Positions 50,992 through 63,429 of a stretch of DNA of 64,000 bases are shown here, one piece after another. Both the position numbers and the translations under genes were made by a program. The DNA comes from an uncultured SAR86 cluster bacterium (GTDB lineage Bacteria > Pseudomonadota > Gammaproteobacteria > Magnimaribacterales > AG-339-G14), in contig CABZIF010000002.1 in NCBI GenBank assembly GCA_902525735.1, forward strand, positions 69,072 through 133,071, in the 5' to 3' direction. Each line of letters starts with the position of its first letter. Positions within the stretch are counted from its first letter, which is position 1. The notes beneath the pieces were generated by a model. The model was not told where the DNA came from and did not search any database. It was given only the letters and a program-made list of their open reading frames with translations.

Positions 50992-53900
50992 ATGGCTGAA
51001 AATTATTCCTTTGCAGAGAAAAAAAGAATTAGAAAAAGTTTTGAAAAAATTTCAAGCGTTATGTCACTTCCCGACATACTTGAAGTGCAAACAAATTCAT
51101 ATAAGCATTTTCTGCAAAGTGCCGTTAATAAAGATAAAAGATTAGATCAAGGTTTAGAACATGTTTTCAAATCTATTTTTCCAATAGTAAGCGTTTCAGG
51201 TAATGCGAAAATAGATTATCTTGGCTATGAGCTCGGAGAACCTGAGTTTGACGTATTTGAATGCCTTCCTAGAGGAAGAACCTATGAAGCCCCACTAAAT
51301 ATATGGTGTCGAATAACTTTTATCGACAAATCGACGGGTGAAGAAAATCTAAAAAGCGCAAAAGACGAAAGAGTTTATATGGGCACGATGCCTTTAATGA
51401 CAGAACACGGAACATTCGTTATTAACGGCACTGAAAGAGTTGTAGTTTCTCAGCTTCATAGATCTCCTGGATTAATATTTGACCATGATAAAGGTAAAAC
51501 TCATTCATCTGGAAAACTACTCTATTCATCTAGAGTAATTCCATACAGAGGATCATGGTTAGATTTTGAATTTGACCATAAAGATCTTGTTTACATCAGA
51601 ATTGATAGAAGAAGAAAGCTCTATGCTTCTATATTATTAAAATCTTTAGGCTTAACTCCGCAAGAAATTCTTGATACTTTTTATGAGAATGAGTCTTATA
51701 CCTTTAATAAAGACGGTAGTTACACATTACCTGTTAATACTCAGAAGCTTGTTGGAAGACTTGCCCCTGTAGATATTGTTTCTCCAAAAGACAAGAGTCT
51801 CATTATTGAACAAGGAAAAAGGATAACAGCAAGACATATTAGACAAATTGATTCCAATAAAATTAAGAACTTGAGTTTACCCAGAGAGGCTCTCTATGGA
51901 TTGGCTCTCTCTAAAGATTATATTGACGAAAGTTCAGGAGAACTTTTATTTAGTTGTAATTCACTTATTGACGAGGAGCTTCTGACCGCTATGGAAGAGG
52001 CAAAAATAAAAGTAATAAGCGTTCTTTATATAAATGAACTTGAGTCAGGTCCCTATATTTCTGACACTTTAAGAGCTGATACAACAGCTACAAATTTAGA
52101 AGCCCTAGCTGAAATATATAGGATGATGCGTCCAGGAGAGCCGCCAACAAAAGAAGCAGCCACTTTACTTTTTGAGAATTTATTTTTTAACCCTGAAAAA
52201 TATGATCTCTCTGCAGTAGGGAGAATGAAGTTCAACAAAAGATTGGCTAGAGAAGAACTTATAGGTGAAGGAGTTTTATGTAAAGAGGATGTTCTCGAGG
52301 TTATGAAGACTTTGGTAGACATAAGAAATGGTAAACAAAATTGTGATGATATTGATCATTTAGGTAATAGAAGAATTAGATCCGTTGGAGAAATGGTAGC
52401 GAACCAAGTAAGAGTAGGTCTTTTGAGAGTTGAGAGAGCCGTAAGAGAAAGATTGAACGTAGCCGAGACTGAAGGTTTTGGCCCATCTGATTTGATAAAC
52501 GCCAAGCCAGTTACTGCAGCTATTAATGAGTTTTTTGGATCTAGTCAGTTATCGCAATTCATGGATCAGAATAACCCCTTATCCGAAGTAACGCACAAAA
52601 GAAGAGTTTCAGCCTTAGGCCCTGGAGGTTTAACTAGAGAAAGAGCAGGTTTCGAGGTGAGAGATGTGCATCCTACTCATTACGGAAGAGTTTGTCCTAT
52701 AGAGACACCGGAAGGACCAAATATTGGATTAATAAATTCCCTATCTGTTTATTCTAGAGTAAATGAATATGGTTTTATCGAAACTCCATATAGAGAAGTT
52801 AAAAATGGAAAAGTTACCGAAGATATTAAATTTGTTTCTGCTATTGAAGAGGGAGAGTTTGTAATTGCTCAGGCGAGTGCAAAGATAGATAAAAACAATA
52901 AATTTACTGAAGAACTTGTGCCAGTCAGATATAGAAATGAATTTGAGCTAATGAATCCTTCTAGAGTTGACTTGATGGACGTTTCGCCTCAGCAGGTTGT
53001 TTCTATAGCTGCAGCTTTGATTCCTTTTTTAGAGCATGATGATGCAAATAGAGCTCTGATGGGTTCGAATATGATGAGGCAGGCAGTCCCTACATTGTCA
53101 ACTGAAACTCCACTTGTAGGAACAGGTATGGAGAGAACAGTTGCTAGATTTTCCGGAGATTGTGTAATCGCCCAAAATGCTGGAACTATCGAAAAAGTAG
53201 ATTCTGGTAAAATTGTAGTCAGAAAAAATCTAAAAGATATAAGTGGTTCTGGTTCGGCAGTAGATATTTATAACCTTGTTAAATACACGAGATCAAATCA
53301 AAACACTTGCATAAACCAAAGGCCAATTGTTAAAAAAGGAGATAAAGTTTCTAAGGGAGACATTCTTGCTGATGGTTCTTCAATCGATCTAGGAGAATTA
53401 GCCCTGGGTCAAAATATTAAAATTGCTTTCATGCCTTGGCATGGCTACAACTATGAAGATTCAATTCTTATTTCTGATAGATTAGTTCAAGAAGATAAGC
53501 TTACTAGTGTTCATATTCAAGAATTGACATGTACGTCTAGAGATACAAAATTAGGTCCAGATGAAATAACTGGGGATATTCCAAATGTCGGCGATTCGGC
53601 TTTATCTAAATTAGATGAATGTGGAATTGTTCACATTGGGGCTGAAGTAAATGCTGGAGATATTCTTGTTGGAAAAGTAACTCCCAAGGGGGAAACTCAG
53701 CTTTCTCCAGAAGAAAAGCTTTTGAGAGCGATCTTTGGAGAAAAAGCGTCGGATGTTAAAGATACGTCTTTGAGAGTTCCTTCTGGAGCAGATGGAACTG
53801 TCATTGATGTTCAAATATTCACAAGAGAAGGGCTAGAAAAAAATTCAAGAGCAAGCGTTATTGAATCAGTTTCTTTATCTGAAATTCAAAAAGATATTGA

Positions 53901-55077
53901 TCAAGAATTCGAGATCGTTTCTGCAGCAACTTTGAATTCTTTGAAATCAGAATTATTAGGTAAAAAAGTCATCAGTGGTAGAGGACTTTCAAAAGGCGAT
54001 GCTTTAGACGAAGAATTCTTATCGAATTTGGCTCCTTCGGAATGGTTTAAATTAAGAATGAAAGATGAGCCTTTGAATGATTCAATAAAAGAAGCTAAAG
54101 ATAAATTAAAAGCTTATGAAAGTGTTTTAAAAAGCAGATTTGAAGATAAAAAGAAGAAAATTGTATCCGGCGATGATTTGCCTCCAGGAGTCCAGCAAGT
54201 AATTAAAGTTTATCTTTCTATCAAAAGAAGAATTCAACCAGGAGACAAACTTGCAGGAAGACATGGAAATAAAGGAGTTATATCAGTCATTATGCCTGTT
54301 GAAGACATGCCTTTTGACGAAAATGGCGAGCCTGTCGATGTCGTTTTAAATCCACTTGGTGTTCCATCAAGAATGAATGTTGGTCAATTAATGGAAACTC
54401 ACTTAGGGTGGGCATCGAAAGAACTAGGAAAGAAAATAGGACAACTAGTTAGTAATGCCTCAAACTTAGCTGAAACTAAGAAATTTGTAGATAAAGTCTA
54501 TTCTGCCACTGGAAGGCCTGAAGATTTATCCAAACTTACTGACAAGGATTTCAGGGAACTTTGTGAAAACCTTAAATCAGGAGTTCCAATGGCTACACCT
54601 GTATTCGACGGAGCATCTGAGAAAGAAATTAAAAGTATGCTTGAATTGGCAGATCTTCCTTTATCAGGCCAAACTACGCTTTATGACGGAAGAACAGGAG
54701 ATGCTTTTGAGAGACCTGTAACAATAGGATATATGTACATATTAAAGCTTAATCATTTAATCGAAGATAAAATGCATGCTAGATCCACAGGATCATATAG
54801 CCTTGTAACTCAGCAACCTTTAGGGGGTAAAGCTCAATTTGGAGGACAAAGGTTAGGAGAAATGGAAGTTTGGGCTTTAGAGGCATATGGGGCTGCAAAT
54901 ACCTTACAGGAGATGTTAACAGTTAAATCTGATGATGTACCAGGGAGAACTAAAGTTTATAAAAATATTGTAGATGGTAACTACGAAATGGAAGCTGGTA
55001 TTCCTGAATCATATAACGTCTTAACTAAAGAAATAAGGTCTTTAGGAATTGACATTGACTTTGAAGAGGTTGAATAA
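50992..55077 (+). CDS. rpoB: RNA polymerase beta subunit
   Basis: 1361 aa; [25 protein letters not shown] rif region, [16 protein letters not shown]. Confidence 0.99.
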   Translation: MAENYSFAEKKRIRKSFEKISSVMSLPDILEVQTNSYKHFLQSAVNKDKRLDQGLEHVFKSIFPIVSVSGNAKIDYLGYELGEPEFDVFECLPRGRTYEAPLNIWCRITFIDKSTGEENLKSAKDERVYMGTMPLMTEHGTFVINGTERVVVSQLHRSPGLIFDHDKGKTHSSGKLLYSSRVIPYRGSWLDFEFDHKDLVYIRIDRRRKLYASILLKSLGLTPQEILDTFYENESYTFNKDGSYTLPVNTQKLVGRLAPVDIVSPKDKSLIIEQGKRITARHIRQIDSNKIKNLSLPREALYGLALSKDYIDESSGELLFSCNSLIDEELLTAMEEAKIKVISVLYINELESGPYISDTLRADTTATNLEALAEIYRMMRPGEPPTKEAATLLFENLFFNPEKYDLSAVGRMKFNKRLAREELIGEGVLCKEDVLEVMKTLVDIRNGKQNCDDIDHLGNRRIRSVGEMVANQVRVGLLRVERAVRERLNVAETEGFGPSDLINAKPVTAAINEFFGSSQLSQFMDQNNPLSEVTHKRRVSALGPGGLTRERAGFEVRDVHPTHYGRVCPIETPEGPNIGLINSLSVYSRVNEYGFIETPYREVKNGKVTEDIKFVSAIEEGEFVIAQASAKIDKNNKFTEELVPVRYRNEFELMNPSRVDLMDVSPQQVVSIAAALIPFLEHDDANRALMGSNMMRQAVPTLSTETPLVGTGMERTVARFSGDCVIAQNAGTIEKVDSGKIVVRKNLKDISGSGSAVDIYNLVKYTRSNQNTCINQRPIVKKGDKVSKGDILADGSSIDLGELALGQNIKIAFMPWHGYNYEDSILISDRLVQEDKLTSVHIQELTCTSRDTKLGPDEITGDIPNVGDSALSKLDECGIVHIGAEVNAGDILVGKVTPKGETQLSPEEKLLRAIFGEKASDVKDTSLRVPSGADGTVIDVQIFTREGLEKNSRASVIESVSLSEIQKDIDQEFEIVSAATLNSLKSELLGKKVISGRGLSKGDALDEEFLSNLAPSEWFKLRMKDEPLNDSIKEAKDKLKAYESVLKSRFEDKKKKIVSGDDLPPGVQQVIKVYLSIKRRIQPGDKLAGRHGNKGVISVIMPVEDMPFDENGEPVDVVLNPLGVPSRMNVGQLMETHLGWASKELGKKIGQLVSNASNLAETKKFVDKVYSATGRPEDLSKLTDKDFRELCENLKSGVPMATPVFDGASEKEIKSMLELADLPLSGQTTLYDGRTGDAFERPVTIGYMYILKLNHLIEDKMHARSTGSYSLVTQQPLGGKAQFGGQRLGEMEVWALEAYGAANTLQEMLTVKSDDVPGRTKVYKNIVDGNYEMEAGIPESYNVLTKEIRSLGIDIDFEEVE

Positions 55078-55080
55078 TTT

Positions 55081-58000
55081 ATGAAAGACTTACTTAAACT
55101 TTTTAATCAAGATACTGAAAATAATTTCAACTCAATAAAAGCCGGGTTGGCTTCCCCTCAACAAGTTAGATCTTGGTCTTTTGGAGAAGTAAAAAAACCT
55201 GAAACAATAAATTATCGAACTTTCAAACCAGAAAGAGATGGGTTGTTTTGTGCAAAAATTTTCGGTCCTGTAAAAGACTACGAATGTATCTGTGGAAAAT
55301 ACAAGAGAATGAAACACAGAGGAGTTGTTTGCGAAAAGTGTGGAGTTGAGGTCACTCTCGCCAAAGTCAGAAGAGAAAGAATGGGCCACATAGAATTAGC
55401 TGCACCAGTAGCTCATATATGGTTCTTAAAATCCTTGCCTTCAAGAATATCTCTCCTTTTAGACATGACTCTGCGTGAAATAGAGAGAATTCTTTATTTT
55501 GAATCTTTTGTCGTTACTGATCCAGGTATGACTGACTTAGAAAAAGGTCAAATACTAGACGAAGAAGAATACTATGAAGCTTTAGAAAATTATGGCGAAG
55601 AATTCGAAGCAGGGATGGGAGCTGAATCTGTAAAAATTCTTCTTCAAGACATGAATTTAGAAGAGGAAATTGCTGAGGTTATCGGTCAGATAGAAGGCAC
55701 TAACAGTGAGGCGAAAATTAAAAAATTATCCAAAAGACTAAAAATCTTAAAAGGTTTCGTCAATTCTACAAATAAACCTGAATGGATGATTCTGGATGTT
55801 CTACCTGTTTTACCGCCTGATTTAAGACCTCTGGTGCCCTTGGAAGGAGGTAGATTTGCTACTTCAGACTTGAATGACTTATATAGAAGAGTAATAAATA
55901 GAAATAACAGATTAAAAAGATTACTGGAGCTAAGTGCACCTGAAATAATTGTTAGAAATGAAAAAAGAATGCTGCAAGAATCTGTGGATGCGCTGCTTGA
56001 TAACGGAAGAAGAGGAAGAGCAATAACAGGTTCTAATAAAAGACCTCTCAAATCATTATCAGATATGATCAAAGGTAAGCAAGGAAGATTCAGACAGAAT
56101 CTCTTAGGGAAAAGAGTAGATTATTCTGGAAGATCAGTGATTGTAGTTGGACCTACTTTGAAACTTCATCAATGTGGTTTGCCTAAGAAAATGGCTCTTG
56201 AATTGTTTAAACCTTTTGTTTTTGGAAAACTTCAAAATATGGAGCTAGCTAATACGATTAAAGGCGCAAAAAGAATGGTCGAAAGAGAAGAGCCTGTCGT
56301 TTGGGATATTCTTGCAGACGTTATTAGAGAACACCCCATTTTGCTTAATAGGGCGCCTACTCTTCACAGGTTAGGAATACAGGCATTTGAACCTATTCTT
56401 ATTGAGGGAAAAGCGATTCAACTCCATCCTTTAGTTTGTAAAGCTTACAATGCTGATTTTGACGGGGATCAAATGGCAGTGCATGTCCCTCTTACACTTG
56501 AGTCTCAACTTGAATGTCGAGCCTTAATGATGGCAAGTAATAATATTTTGTCACCTTCTAATGGAAAGCCAATTATTGATCCGTCTCAGGATGTAGTTTT
56601 AGGTCTATATTACATGACAAGATCAAAAATAAATTCAAAAGGAGAAGGCTCTATATTTGCCGATTGTGATGAAGTTCTCAGAGCTTACAACACCAATAAT
56701 GTAGCTCTTCAAGCAAAAGTCAAAGTAAGAATAGAAAACGAGGATGGAGAAAAAGAGCTAATTGATACAACAGTTGGTAGATCAATACTATGGGAAGTTG
56801 TACCAAAAGGTATCTCTTTCGATCAAATCAACAAAACTTTAACTAGTAAGGTAATTACAGATCTTATTAATACTTCTTATAGGTATAGTGGATTAAAGGC
56901 TACCGTAATTTTCGCGGATAAACTGAAAAACCTTGGTTATGAATACTCTACTAAATCAGGTTCTTCAATTTGTGTCGATGATTGCGTTATTCCAGATAAT
57001 AAAGAAAGCATAATTTCAAAAGCCGAAAATGAAGTAAAAGAAATCGAAGCTCAATATTCTTCGGGTTTAGTCACTCAAGGAGAAAAATATAATAAAGTTA
57101 TCGACATTTGGTCTAGAGCGAATGAAACAGTTGCAAGCTCTCTTATGGATACAATTTCAACCGATGTTGTAGTAAACAAAGAGGGTAAAGAAGAAGAGGA
57201 AGCATCTTTTAATTCTGTATACATGTATCTTGATTCCGGTGCTAGAAGTTCGCCTGCGCAAGTTAGACAGCTTGCTGGTATGAGAGGATTAATGGCCAAA
57301 CCGGATGGTTCTATAATTGAAACTCCTATAACTGCAAATTTTAGAGAAGGATTAACTGTTTTACAGTACTTTACTTCTACGCATGGAGCTAGAAAGGGAC
57401 TAGCAGATACGGCACTTAAAACTGCCAACTCTGGTTATTTGACAAGAAGATTAGTAGATGTAGCTCAAGATTTAGTTATAAGAGAGGAAGATTGTGGAAC
57501 TAAAGAAGGCCTTGAAATAAGGACTATTATTGAGGGTGGCGAGGTAGTTGAAGCCCTAAAAGACAGGATTTTAGGAAGAGTTCTAGCTGAGGATATTGTT
57601 TCTAAAGATGGAGATTTTAAAATAAAAAAAGGAACTCTTATCGATGAAGCTCTCGCTGAAGAATTAGACAATAATAATATTAATTCTGCCAAAGTAAGAT
57701 CAGCTATAACTTGTGAAACCAGTTTTGGTATTTGTTCTATGTGTTACGGAAGAGATTTAGGAAGAGGTCACCTAGTTGATCCAGGAGAAGCTGTTGGCAT
57801 TGTCGCGGCTCAATCAATAGGAGAACCCGGTACTCAATTAACAATGAGAACATTCCATATCGGTGGGGCTGCTTCTAGATCTTCAGAGGAAGATAAAATA
57901 GAAGTGAAATTCGATGGGGTTGTTAAGTATCACAACATTAGCTCTGTTCAAAATAAAAACAAAAATGCCGTGTGCATATCTAGATCGGCTGAAATAATTT

Positions 58001-59256
58001 TAATGGATGAAAATGATTCAGAAAAAGAACGTTACAAGCTTCCCTACGGTGGAATTGTAAACGTCAAAGATGGCGCTAAAGTTACTGCTGGAGATGTTAT
58101 TGCCACATGGGATCCACTTAATCACCCTATAATTTCAGAAGTGAAAGGAAAAGCGAAACTGTTAGATATGGAAAGTGGAATTTCTGTAAGAGTTGTGGAA
58201 GATCCTTTGACAGGTTTATCTAATATAGAAGTTCTAGATGCAGCGGAAAGGACAGCAGCAGGAAAAGATCTTGCCCCAACAATATCAATTGTTGATGCGA
58301 AGGGTAAAGAGGTATTACTACCTAATGGCAAAAGACCTGCAAACTATATTTTGGAATTAAAATCTTTAGTCAATATTTCAGATGGTCAAGCAATTGAAGT
58401 TGGGGATGTTATTGCAAGAATCCCGAAAGAGTCTTCAAAAACAAAAGATATTACGGGTGGATTGCCTAGAGTAGCAGACCTTTTTGAAGCTAGAAAACCA
58501 AAAGAAGTTGCGATCTTGGCTGAACTATCAGGGGTGGTTTCTTGGGGTAAAGAAACTAAAGGCAAAAGAAGACTCATTATCACCGGTAAAGAGGGAACGG
58601 AAGAAGTTGTAAGTGAAAACTTAATTCCTAAAACCAGAAGCATTAATGTTTTTGAAGGCGAAACTGTTAATAAGGGCGATGTTATTAGTGAAGGAGCTCT
58701 GAGTCCACATGATATTTTAGCTTTAAAGGGTGTAGCTGAATTAACTGACTATGTTGTAAACGAAATACAAGACGTTTATAGACTTCAAGGAGTCGAAATA
58801 AGTGATAAACATATTGAATGTATTCTTAGACAAATGCTAAAGAAGGTTGAAATAACTTCAGCTGGAGATTCTGAATTTATCACAGGAGACCAGGTAGAAT
58901 ATTCAGAAGTGATTAACGTTAATAAAAAGTTAATCAATGAAGGAAGTATTCCAGCTGAATTCAATAGAATGTTACTCGGTATCACAAAAGCTTCATTAGC
59001 TACTGAATCTTTTATCTCAGCCGCTTCATTCCAAGAAACTACAAGAGTTCTTACCGAAGCTGCAGTAACAGGGAAGGTCGACAAGCTTAGAGGACTAAAA
59101 GAAAATGTTGTTATTGGTAGATTAGTCCCTTCTGGAACTGGATATAATGTTAGAGAAGAAGAAGCTGATATATCTTTATCCGATTTAGAATCAGAAATGG
59201 CTGATGCCTTAGATTTAAAAGATTCGGATTCAAAAGATTCTTCGGAAGAATCTTAA
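55081..59256 (+). CDS. rpoC: RNA polymerase beta' subunit
   Basis: 1391 aa; [20 protein letters not shown] zinc finger, [12 protein letters not shown] catalytic motif. Confidence 0.99.
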   Translation: MKDLLKLFNQDTENNFNSIKAGLASPQQVRSWSFGEVKKPETINYRTFKPERDGLFCAKIFGPVKDYECICGKYKRMKHRGVVCEKCGVEVTLAKVRRERMGHIELAAPVAHIWFLKSLPSRISLLLDMTLREIERILYFESFVVTDPGMTDLEKGQILDEEEYYEALENYGEEFEAGMGAESVKILLQDMNLEEEIAEVIGQIEGTNSEAKIKKLSKRLKILKGFVNSTNKPEWMILDVLPVLPPDLRPLVPLEGGRFATSDLNDLYRRVINRNNRLKRLLELSAPEIIVRNEKRMLQESVDALLDNGRRGRAITGSNKRPLKSLSDMIKGKQGRFRQNLLGKRVDYSGRSVIVVGPTLKLHQCGLPKKMALELFKPFVFGKLQNMELANTIKGAKRMVEREEPVVWDILADVIREHPILLNRAPTLHRLGIQAFEPILIEGKAIQLHPLVCKAYNADFDGDQMAVHVPLTLESQLECRALMMASNNILSPSNGKPIIDPSQDVVLGLYYMTRSKINSKGEGSIFADCDEVLRAYNTNNVALQAKVKVRIENEDGEKELIDTTVGRSILWEVVPKGISFDQINKTLTSKVITDLINTSYRYSGLKATVIFADKLKNLGYEYSTKSGSSICVDDCVIPDNKESIISKAENEVKEIEAQYSSGLVTQGEKYNKVIDIWSRANETVASSLMDTISTDVVVNKEGKEEEEASFNSVYMYLDSGARSSPAQVRQLAGMRGLMAKPDGSIIETPITANFREGLTVLQYFTSTHGARKGLADTALKTANSGYLTRRLVDVAQDLVIREEDCGTKEGLEIRTIIEGGEVVEALKDRILGRVLAEDIVSKDGDFKIKKGTLIDEALAEELDNNNINSAKVRSAITCETSFGICSMCYGRDLGRGHLVDPGEAVGIVAAQSIGEPGTQLTMRTFHIGGAASRSSEEDKIEVKFDGVVKYHNISSVQNKNKNAVCISRSAEIILMDENDSEKERYKLPYGGIVNVKDGAKVTAGDVIATWDPLNHPIISEVKGKAKLLDMESGISVRVVEDPLTGLSNIEVLDAAERTAAGKDLAPTISIVDAKGKEVLLPNGKRPANYILELKSLVNISDGQAIEVGDVIARIPKESSKTKDITGGLPRVADLFEARKPKEVAILAELSGVVSWGKETKGKRRLIITGKEGTEEVVSENLIPKTRSINVFEGETVNKGDVISEGALSPHDILALKGVAELTDYVVNEIQDVYRLQGVEISDKHIECILRQMLKKVEITSAGDSEFITGDQVEYSEVINVNKKLINEGSIPAEFNRMLLGITKASLATESFISAASFQETTRVLTEAAVTGKVDKLRGLKENVVIGRLVPSGTGYNVREEEADISLSDLESEMADALDLKDSDSKDSSEES

Positions 59257-59262
59257 ATAATA

Positions 59263-59291
59263 TTGACCAGTGTCTAATTGATCCTTACAAT
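59263..59291 (+). promoter_or_regulatory. Sigma70 promoter for rpsL (TTGACC-17-TACAAT)
   Basis: -35 at 59263-59268, -10 at 59286-59291, 17-nt spacer. Confidence 0.78.
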
Positions 59292-59305
59292 CGCAACAAA
59301 AAATT

Positions 59306-59677
59306 ATGGCAACTGTTAATCAATTAATTAAAAAACCAAGAAAGTCAAAAAAGGCTAAGAGTGATGTACCCGCATTAAATGGGTCTCCTCAAAAAAGAGG
59401 AGTTTGTACAAGGGTTTATACTACCACTCCTAAAAAGCCTAATTCAGCTTTAAGAAAAGTTTGTAAGGTTAGGTTAACCTCTGGTTATGAAGTTATTTCA
59501 TACATTGGAGGAGAAGGTCATAATCTCCAAGAACACTCAGTCGTTTTGCTAAGAGGCGGAAGAGTAAAAGATCTCCCGGGTGTTAGATATCATACTGTTC
59601 GAGGAACTTTAGATACGACCGGTGTAGATGACAGAAAACAGAGACGTTCCAAGTACGGATCTAAAAAACCTAAGTAA
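59306..59677 (+). CDS. rpsL: Ribosomal protein S12
   Basis: 123 aa; [49 protein letters not shown]. Confidence 0.99.
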   Translation: MATVNQLIKKPRKSKKAKSDVPALNGSPQKRGVCTRVYTTTPKKPNSALRKVCKVRLTSGYEVISYIGGEGHNLQEHSVVLLRGGRVKDLPGVRYHTVRGTLDTTGVDDRKQRRSKYGSKKPK

Positions 59678-59679
59678 AA

Positions 59680-60150
59680 ATGCCAAGAAAAGGACCAATA
59701 CCTAAAAGAGAGATACTTCCTGATCCAAAATATGGAAATTTAAAACTAGCAAAGTTTGTTAATAACTTAATGGAAAGAGGTAAAAAAAGTACTGCTGAAA
59801 AAATTATTTACTCTGCTTTGGACGAAATCTCAAATAAAGCAAAAAGGGATCCTTTAGAGATTTTTGAGGAGGCTTTAGATCAAGTTGGTCCTCAGGTTGA
59901 GGTTAAATCCAGAAGAGTAGGAGGAGCAACTTATCAAGTTCCTTTAGAAGTAAAATCAGGAAGAAAAATGGCTTTGGCCATGAGATGGCTGGTAATCAGC
60001 GCAAAAAAAAGATCAGAAAAAAAGATGTCTATTAAATTAGCTAATGAGTTGATGGATGCTTCCGAAGGAAAAGGCGAAGCTGTTAAAAAAAGACAAGATA
60101 CCCATAAAATGGCTGAAGCTAACAAAGCTTTCTCTCATTTTAGATTTTAA
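59680..60150 (+). CDS. rpsG: Ribosomal protein S7
   Basis: 156 aa; [18 protein letters not shown]. Confidence 0.98.
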   Translation: MPRKGPIPKREILPDPKYGNLKLAKFVNNLMERGKKSTAEKIIYSALDEISNKAKRDPLEIFEEALDQVGPQVEVKSRRVGGATYQVPLEVKSGRKMALAMRWLVISAKKRSEKKMSIKLANELMDASEGKGEAVKKRQDTHKMAEANKAFSHFRF

Positions 60151-60167
60151 AATATTTAAAAAAAATA

Positions 60168-62282
60168 ATGAGTTCAAGAAAATTTCCATTAGATTTGTAT
60201 AGAAATATAGGAATATGTGCTCACGTTGATGCCGGGAAAACAACTACCACTGAAAGAGTTTTATATTACACAGGCATTTCTCATAAAATTGGTGAAGTTC
60301 ACGATGGAGCTGCAACAATGGACTGGATGGAACAAGAGCAGGAAAGAGGAATAACAATTACTTCAGCGGCTACTACCTGTTTTTGGAGCGGGATGAGAAA
60401 AAATTTTTCCGAACATAGAATTAATATAATCGATACTCCAGGTCACGTTGATTTTACCATTGAGGTCGAAAGATCTTTAAGAGTCTTAGATGGTGCAGTT
60501 GTTGTCTTTTGCGGAAGTTCAGGTGTAGAACCTCAATCTGAAACAGTTTGGAGACAGGCTAATAGATATAAAGTTCCTAGAATTGCTTTCATTAACAAAA
60601 TGGATAGAGCTGGAGCAGATTTTGAAAGAGTTGTGGATCAAATCAAAAATAGACTTGGTGCTTCTGCCGTACCGATTCAATTGCCAATTGGAGCAGAAGA
60701 CGATTTTTCAGGGATTGTAGATCTTATTAAAATGAAAGCCCTTTACTGGGATGGTGACGATAAGGGACTTTCATATGAAGAAAAAGATATACCAGAAAAC
60801 CTTTTAGAAAAAGCTGAAAAGTTTCGAGAAGAAATGCTTGAAAGTGTTGCAGAGGCATCTGAAGAATTGATGGATAAATACTTGAATGAGGGAGATTTGT
60901 CGGAAGAAGATATAAATTCCGGTTTAAGAATAAGGACTTTATCTAATGAAATCGTTGTTTGCACTTGTGGTTCAGCTTTCAAGAACAAAGGGGTTCAGCC
61001 TATGTTAGACGCAGTAGTTGATTATTTGCCTTCGCCTACTGAAGTGGAAGCTATTCAAGGAATCTTAGAAGATGAAGAAACTACCGAAGCAAGAAATTCA
61101 GACGATGCAGAACCTTTTTCAGCTTTAGCCTTTAAAATAGCTACAGATCCTTTCGTTGGAACCTTAACTTTTATAAGAGTTTATTCAGGTGTTTTATCTC
61201 AAGGAGATTCTGTCTATGCGCCTTCCAAAAGGTCCAAAGAAAGAGTCGGTAGAATGTTGCAAATGCACGCAAATAATAGAGAAGAAATTTCTGAGGTAAG
61301 GGCTGGAGATATTGCTGCAGTAATAGGTCTAAAGGATGTCACTACTGGTGATACATTGTGCGATTTAAAAAAACCAATCATCTTAGAAAAAATGACTTTT
61401 CCAGAGCCAGTTATTTCTGTTGCGGTTGAACCAAAAACTAAATCCGATCAAGAAAAAATGGGTACAGCTCTAGGAAGATTAGCTCAAGAAGATCCTTCTT
61501 TTAGAGTGCAAACAGACGAGGAATCTGGTCAAACAATTATTTCTGGGATGGGAGAACTTCACCTAGATGTCCTTGTGGATAGAATGAAAAGAGAATTTGA
61601 TGTTGAGGCTAATATTGGAAAACCTCAGGTTGCTTATAGAGAATCCATAAGAAAACCGATAGAGTCAGAAGGCAAATTCGTTCGTCAATCTGGAGGAAAA
61701 GGACAATATGGGCATGTCTGGCTTAAAATTGAACCTTTACCAGAAGAAGAAAAAGAAGACGAAAAACAAACTTTTCAATTCATTAATAAAATTGTTGGAG
61801 GCACAATTCCTAGAGAATTTATTCCAGCAGTTGAAAAGGGTGCTAAAGAGCAAATGGAGTCAGGTGTTATCGCAGGCTATCCTTTAATAGATGTTAAAGT
61901 CACAGTTTATGACGGTTCATTCCATGATGTTGATTCAAGTGAGATAGCCTTTAAAGTCGCTTCTTCGATGGCTTTAAAAGACGGAGCACTCAAAGCTAAT
62001 CCAGCGTTATTAGAGCCAGTTATGAAGCTTGAAGTAGTGACACCTGAAGAATATATGGGAGATGTTGTGGGAGATTTAAATAGACGTAGAGGGATAGTTT
62101 CTGGAATGACTGATGTCCACGCCGGTAAGGTTTTAGATGGAGAAGTTCCACTTGCCGAAATGTTCGGATATGCTACTGATTTAAGATCTGCCACCCAAGG
62201 TAGAGCGACTTTTACGATGGAGCCTCTAAAATATTCTGAAGTTCCCTCAAATGTTGCCGAGGCAATTATAAATAAGAATTAA
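60168..62282 (+). CDS. fusA: Translation elongation factor G
   Basis: 704 aa; [47 protein letters not shown]. Confidence 0.99.
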   Translation: MSSRKFPLDLYRNIGICAHVDAGKTTTTERVLYYTGISHKIGEVHDGAATMDWMEQEQERGITITSAATTCFWSGMRKNFSEHRINIIDTPGHVDFTIEVERSLRVLDGAVVVFCGSSGVEPQSETVWRQANRYKVPRIAFINKMDRAGADFERVVDQIKNRLGASAVPIQLPIGAEDDFSGIVDLIKMKALYWDGDDKGLSYEEKDIPENLLEKAEKFREEMLESVAEASEELMDKYLNEGDLSEEDINSGLRIRTLSNEIVVCTCGSAFKNKGVQPMLDAVVDYLPSPTEVEAIQGILEDEETTEARNSDDAEPFSALAFKIATDPFVGTLTFIRVYSGVLSQGDSVYAPSKRSKERVGRMLQMHANNREEISEVRAGDIAAVIGLKDVTTGDTLCDLKKPIILEKMTFPEPVISVAVEPKTKSDQEKMGTALGRLAQEDPSFRVQTDEESGQTIISGMGELHLDVLVDRMKREFDVEANIGKPQVAYRESIRKPIESEGKFVRQSGGKGQYGHVWLKIEPLPEEEKEDEKQTFQFINKIVGGTIPREFIPAVEKGAKEQMESGVIAGYPLIDVKVTVYDGSFHDVDSSEIAFKVASSMALKDGALKANPALLEPVMKLEVVTPEEYMGDVVGDLNRRRGIVSGMTDVHAGKVLDGEVPLAEMFGYATDLRSATQGRATFTMEPLKYSEVPSNVAEAIINKN

Positions 62283-62305
62283 TTAATAGTTAGTCCAGAT
62301 TTGAA

Positions 62306-62947
62306 ATGTATTTTCCTTTGTGGCTTAAATGGACTGCTTTTTTTATAGTTCTTTTTACCTCACTGATTCTTCCACTTATTTTCTTTGAATCCTCTTTTGA
62401 AATTTATGGAGAAAATCTTTTGGCTTGGGCAAAGGATAATTCTTTTTTGATTTCTATTACAGTAATTTTAGCTTTAACAGCAGACGTTTTTTTACCCGTT
62501 CCAAACGGTTTAACAAATACACTTGCTGGAGTTGCTCTAGGATGGCCAATTGCGTCATTTGTTGTTTGGGTAGGACTAAATCTGGGCGCTATTTCTGGTT
62601 ATTGTATAGGAAGATTTTTTGGAAGACCGATAGCAAAATTCATTGTCGGAGAAAAAGATATGTATAAAGCAGAAGAATCTTCGAAAAATTTCAATGTAAT
62701 TGGCTTGATTATATCTAGACCTGTTCCTGGATTTGCTGAACTTTTCACATTAGCGGCTGGAATTACTAAGATGAATTTCTTAAAATTTATAACTGTAGTT
62801 TTTTTAACAAATATAGGCGTTGCGGTTGTATTTGCAGGTTTGGGCGCTGCGGCTCTAGAATCTAACTCTTCTGCTATTGCTTTCTTTGGCGCGGCCGTTT
62901 TGCCTGCATTATTTTATTTTCTTTACAAGAAATTTAATAAAATTTAA
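62306..62947 (+). CDS. VTT-domain (DedA/TVP38/SNARE-associated-like) membrane protein
   Basis: 213 aa; ADVFLPVPNGLTNTLAGVALGW, GRFFGRPIAKFIVGE, SRPVPGFAELFTLAAGI. Confidence 0.82.
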   Translation: MYFPLWLKWTAFFIVLFTSLILPLIFFESSFEIYGENLLAWAKDNSFLISITVILALTADVFLPVPNGLTNTLAGVALGWPIASFVVWVGLNLGAISGYCIGRFFGRPIAKFIVGEKDMYKAEESSKNFNVIGLIISRPVPGFAELFTLAAGITKMNFLKFITVVFLTNIGVAVVFAGLGAAALESNSSAIAFFGAAVLPALFYFLYKKFNKI

Positions 62948-62975
62948 ATCTGAGAAAACTTAATATTTTTATAGG

Positions 62976-63004
62976 TTGACACCCTCAGCCTGCAATCATA
63001 GAAT
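62976..63004 (+). promoter_or_regulatory. Sigma70 promoter of the S10 operon (TTGACA-17-TAGAAT)
   Basis: Perfect -35 at 62976-62981, 17-nt spacer, -10 TAGAAT at 62999-63004, upstream of rpsJ. Confidence 0.85.
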
Positions 63005-63092
63005 TGCCCTCCATTTGCTTATTTATGAGAGGTTTGCTCTCTATAAGTTGTGAGTTTTTTAACAATTTTGTATTTTTTTTGAGGTGTAGGTT

Positions 63093-63416
63093 TTGCAAAA
63101 CCAAAACATTAGAATAAGGCTGAAAGCCTTTGATAATAAATTAATTGATAAATCTGCTAAAGAGATTGTCGAGACCGTAAAAAGAACTGGGGCTTTAATC
63201 AAAGGCCCAATTCCTATGCCTGTTAGAAAGAGACTTACAACCATTCTTATTTCTCCTCACAAGGACAAGGATGCAAGAGATCAATACGAAATTAGAACTT
63301 ATAAAAGAGTAATGGACATAATTAAGCCTACGGAAAAAACTGTAGACGCTTTGATGAAATTAGATTTATCTGCAGGTGTGGATGTTCAAATTTCTCTAGA
63401 CGAATTAACTAAATAA
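63093..63416 (+). CDS. rpsJ: Ribosomal protein S10 (TTG start)
   Basis: 107 aa; [34 protein letters not shown]. Confidence 0.98.
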   Translation: MQNQNIRIRLKAFDNKLIDKSAKEIVETVKRTGALIKGPIPMPVRKRLTTILISPHKDKDARDQYEIRTYKRVMDIIKPTEKTVDALMKLDLSAGVDVQISLDELTK

Positions 63417-63429
63417 AAAGGTATTTAAA

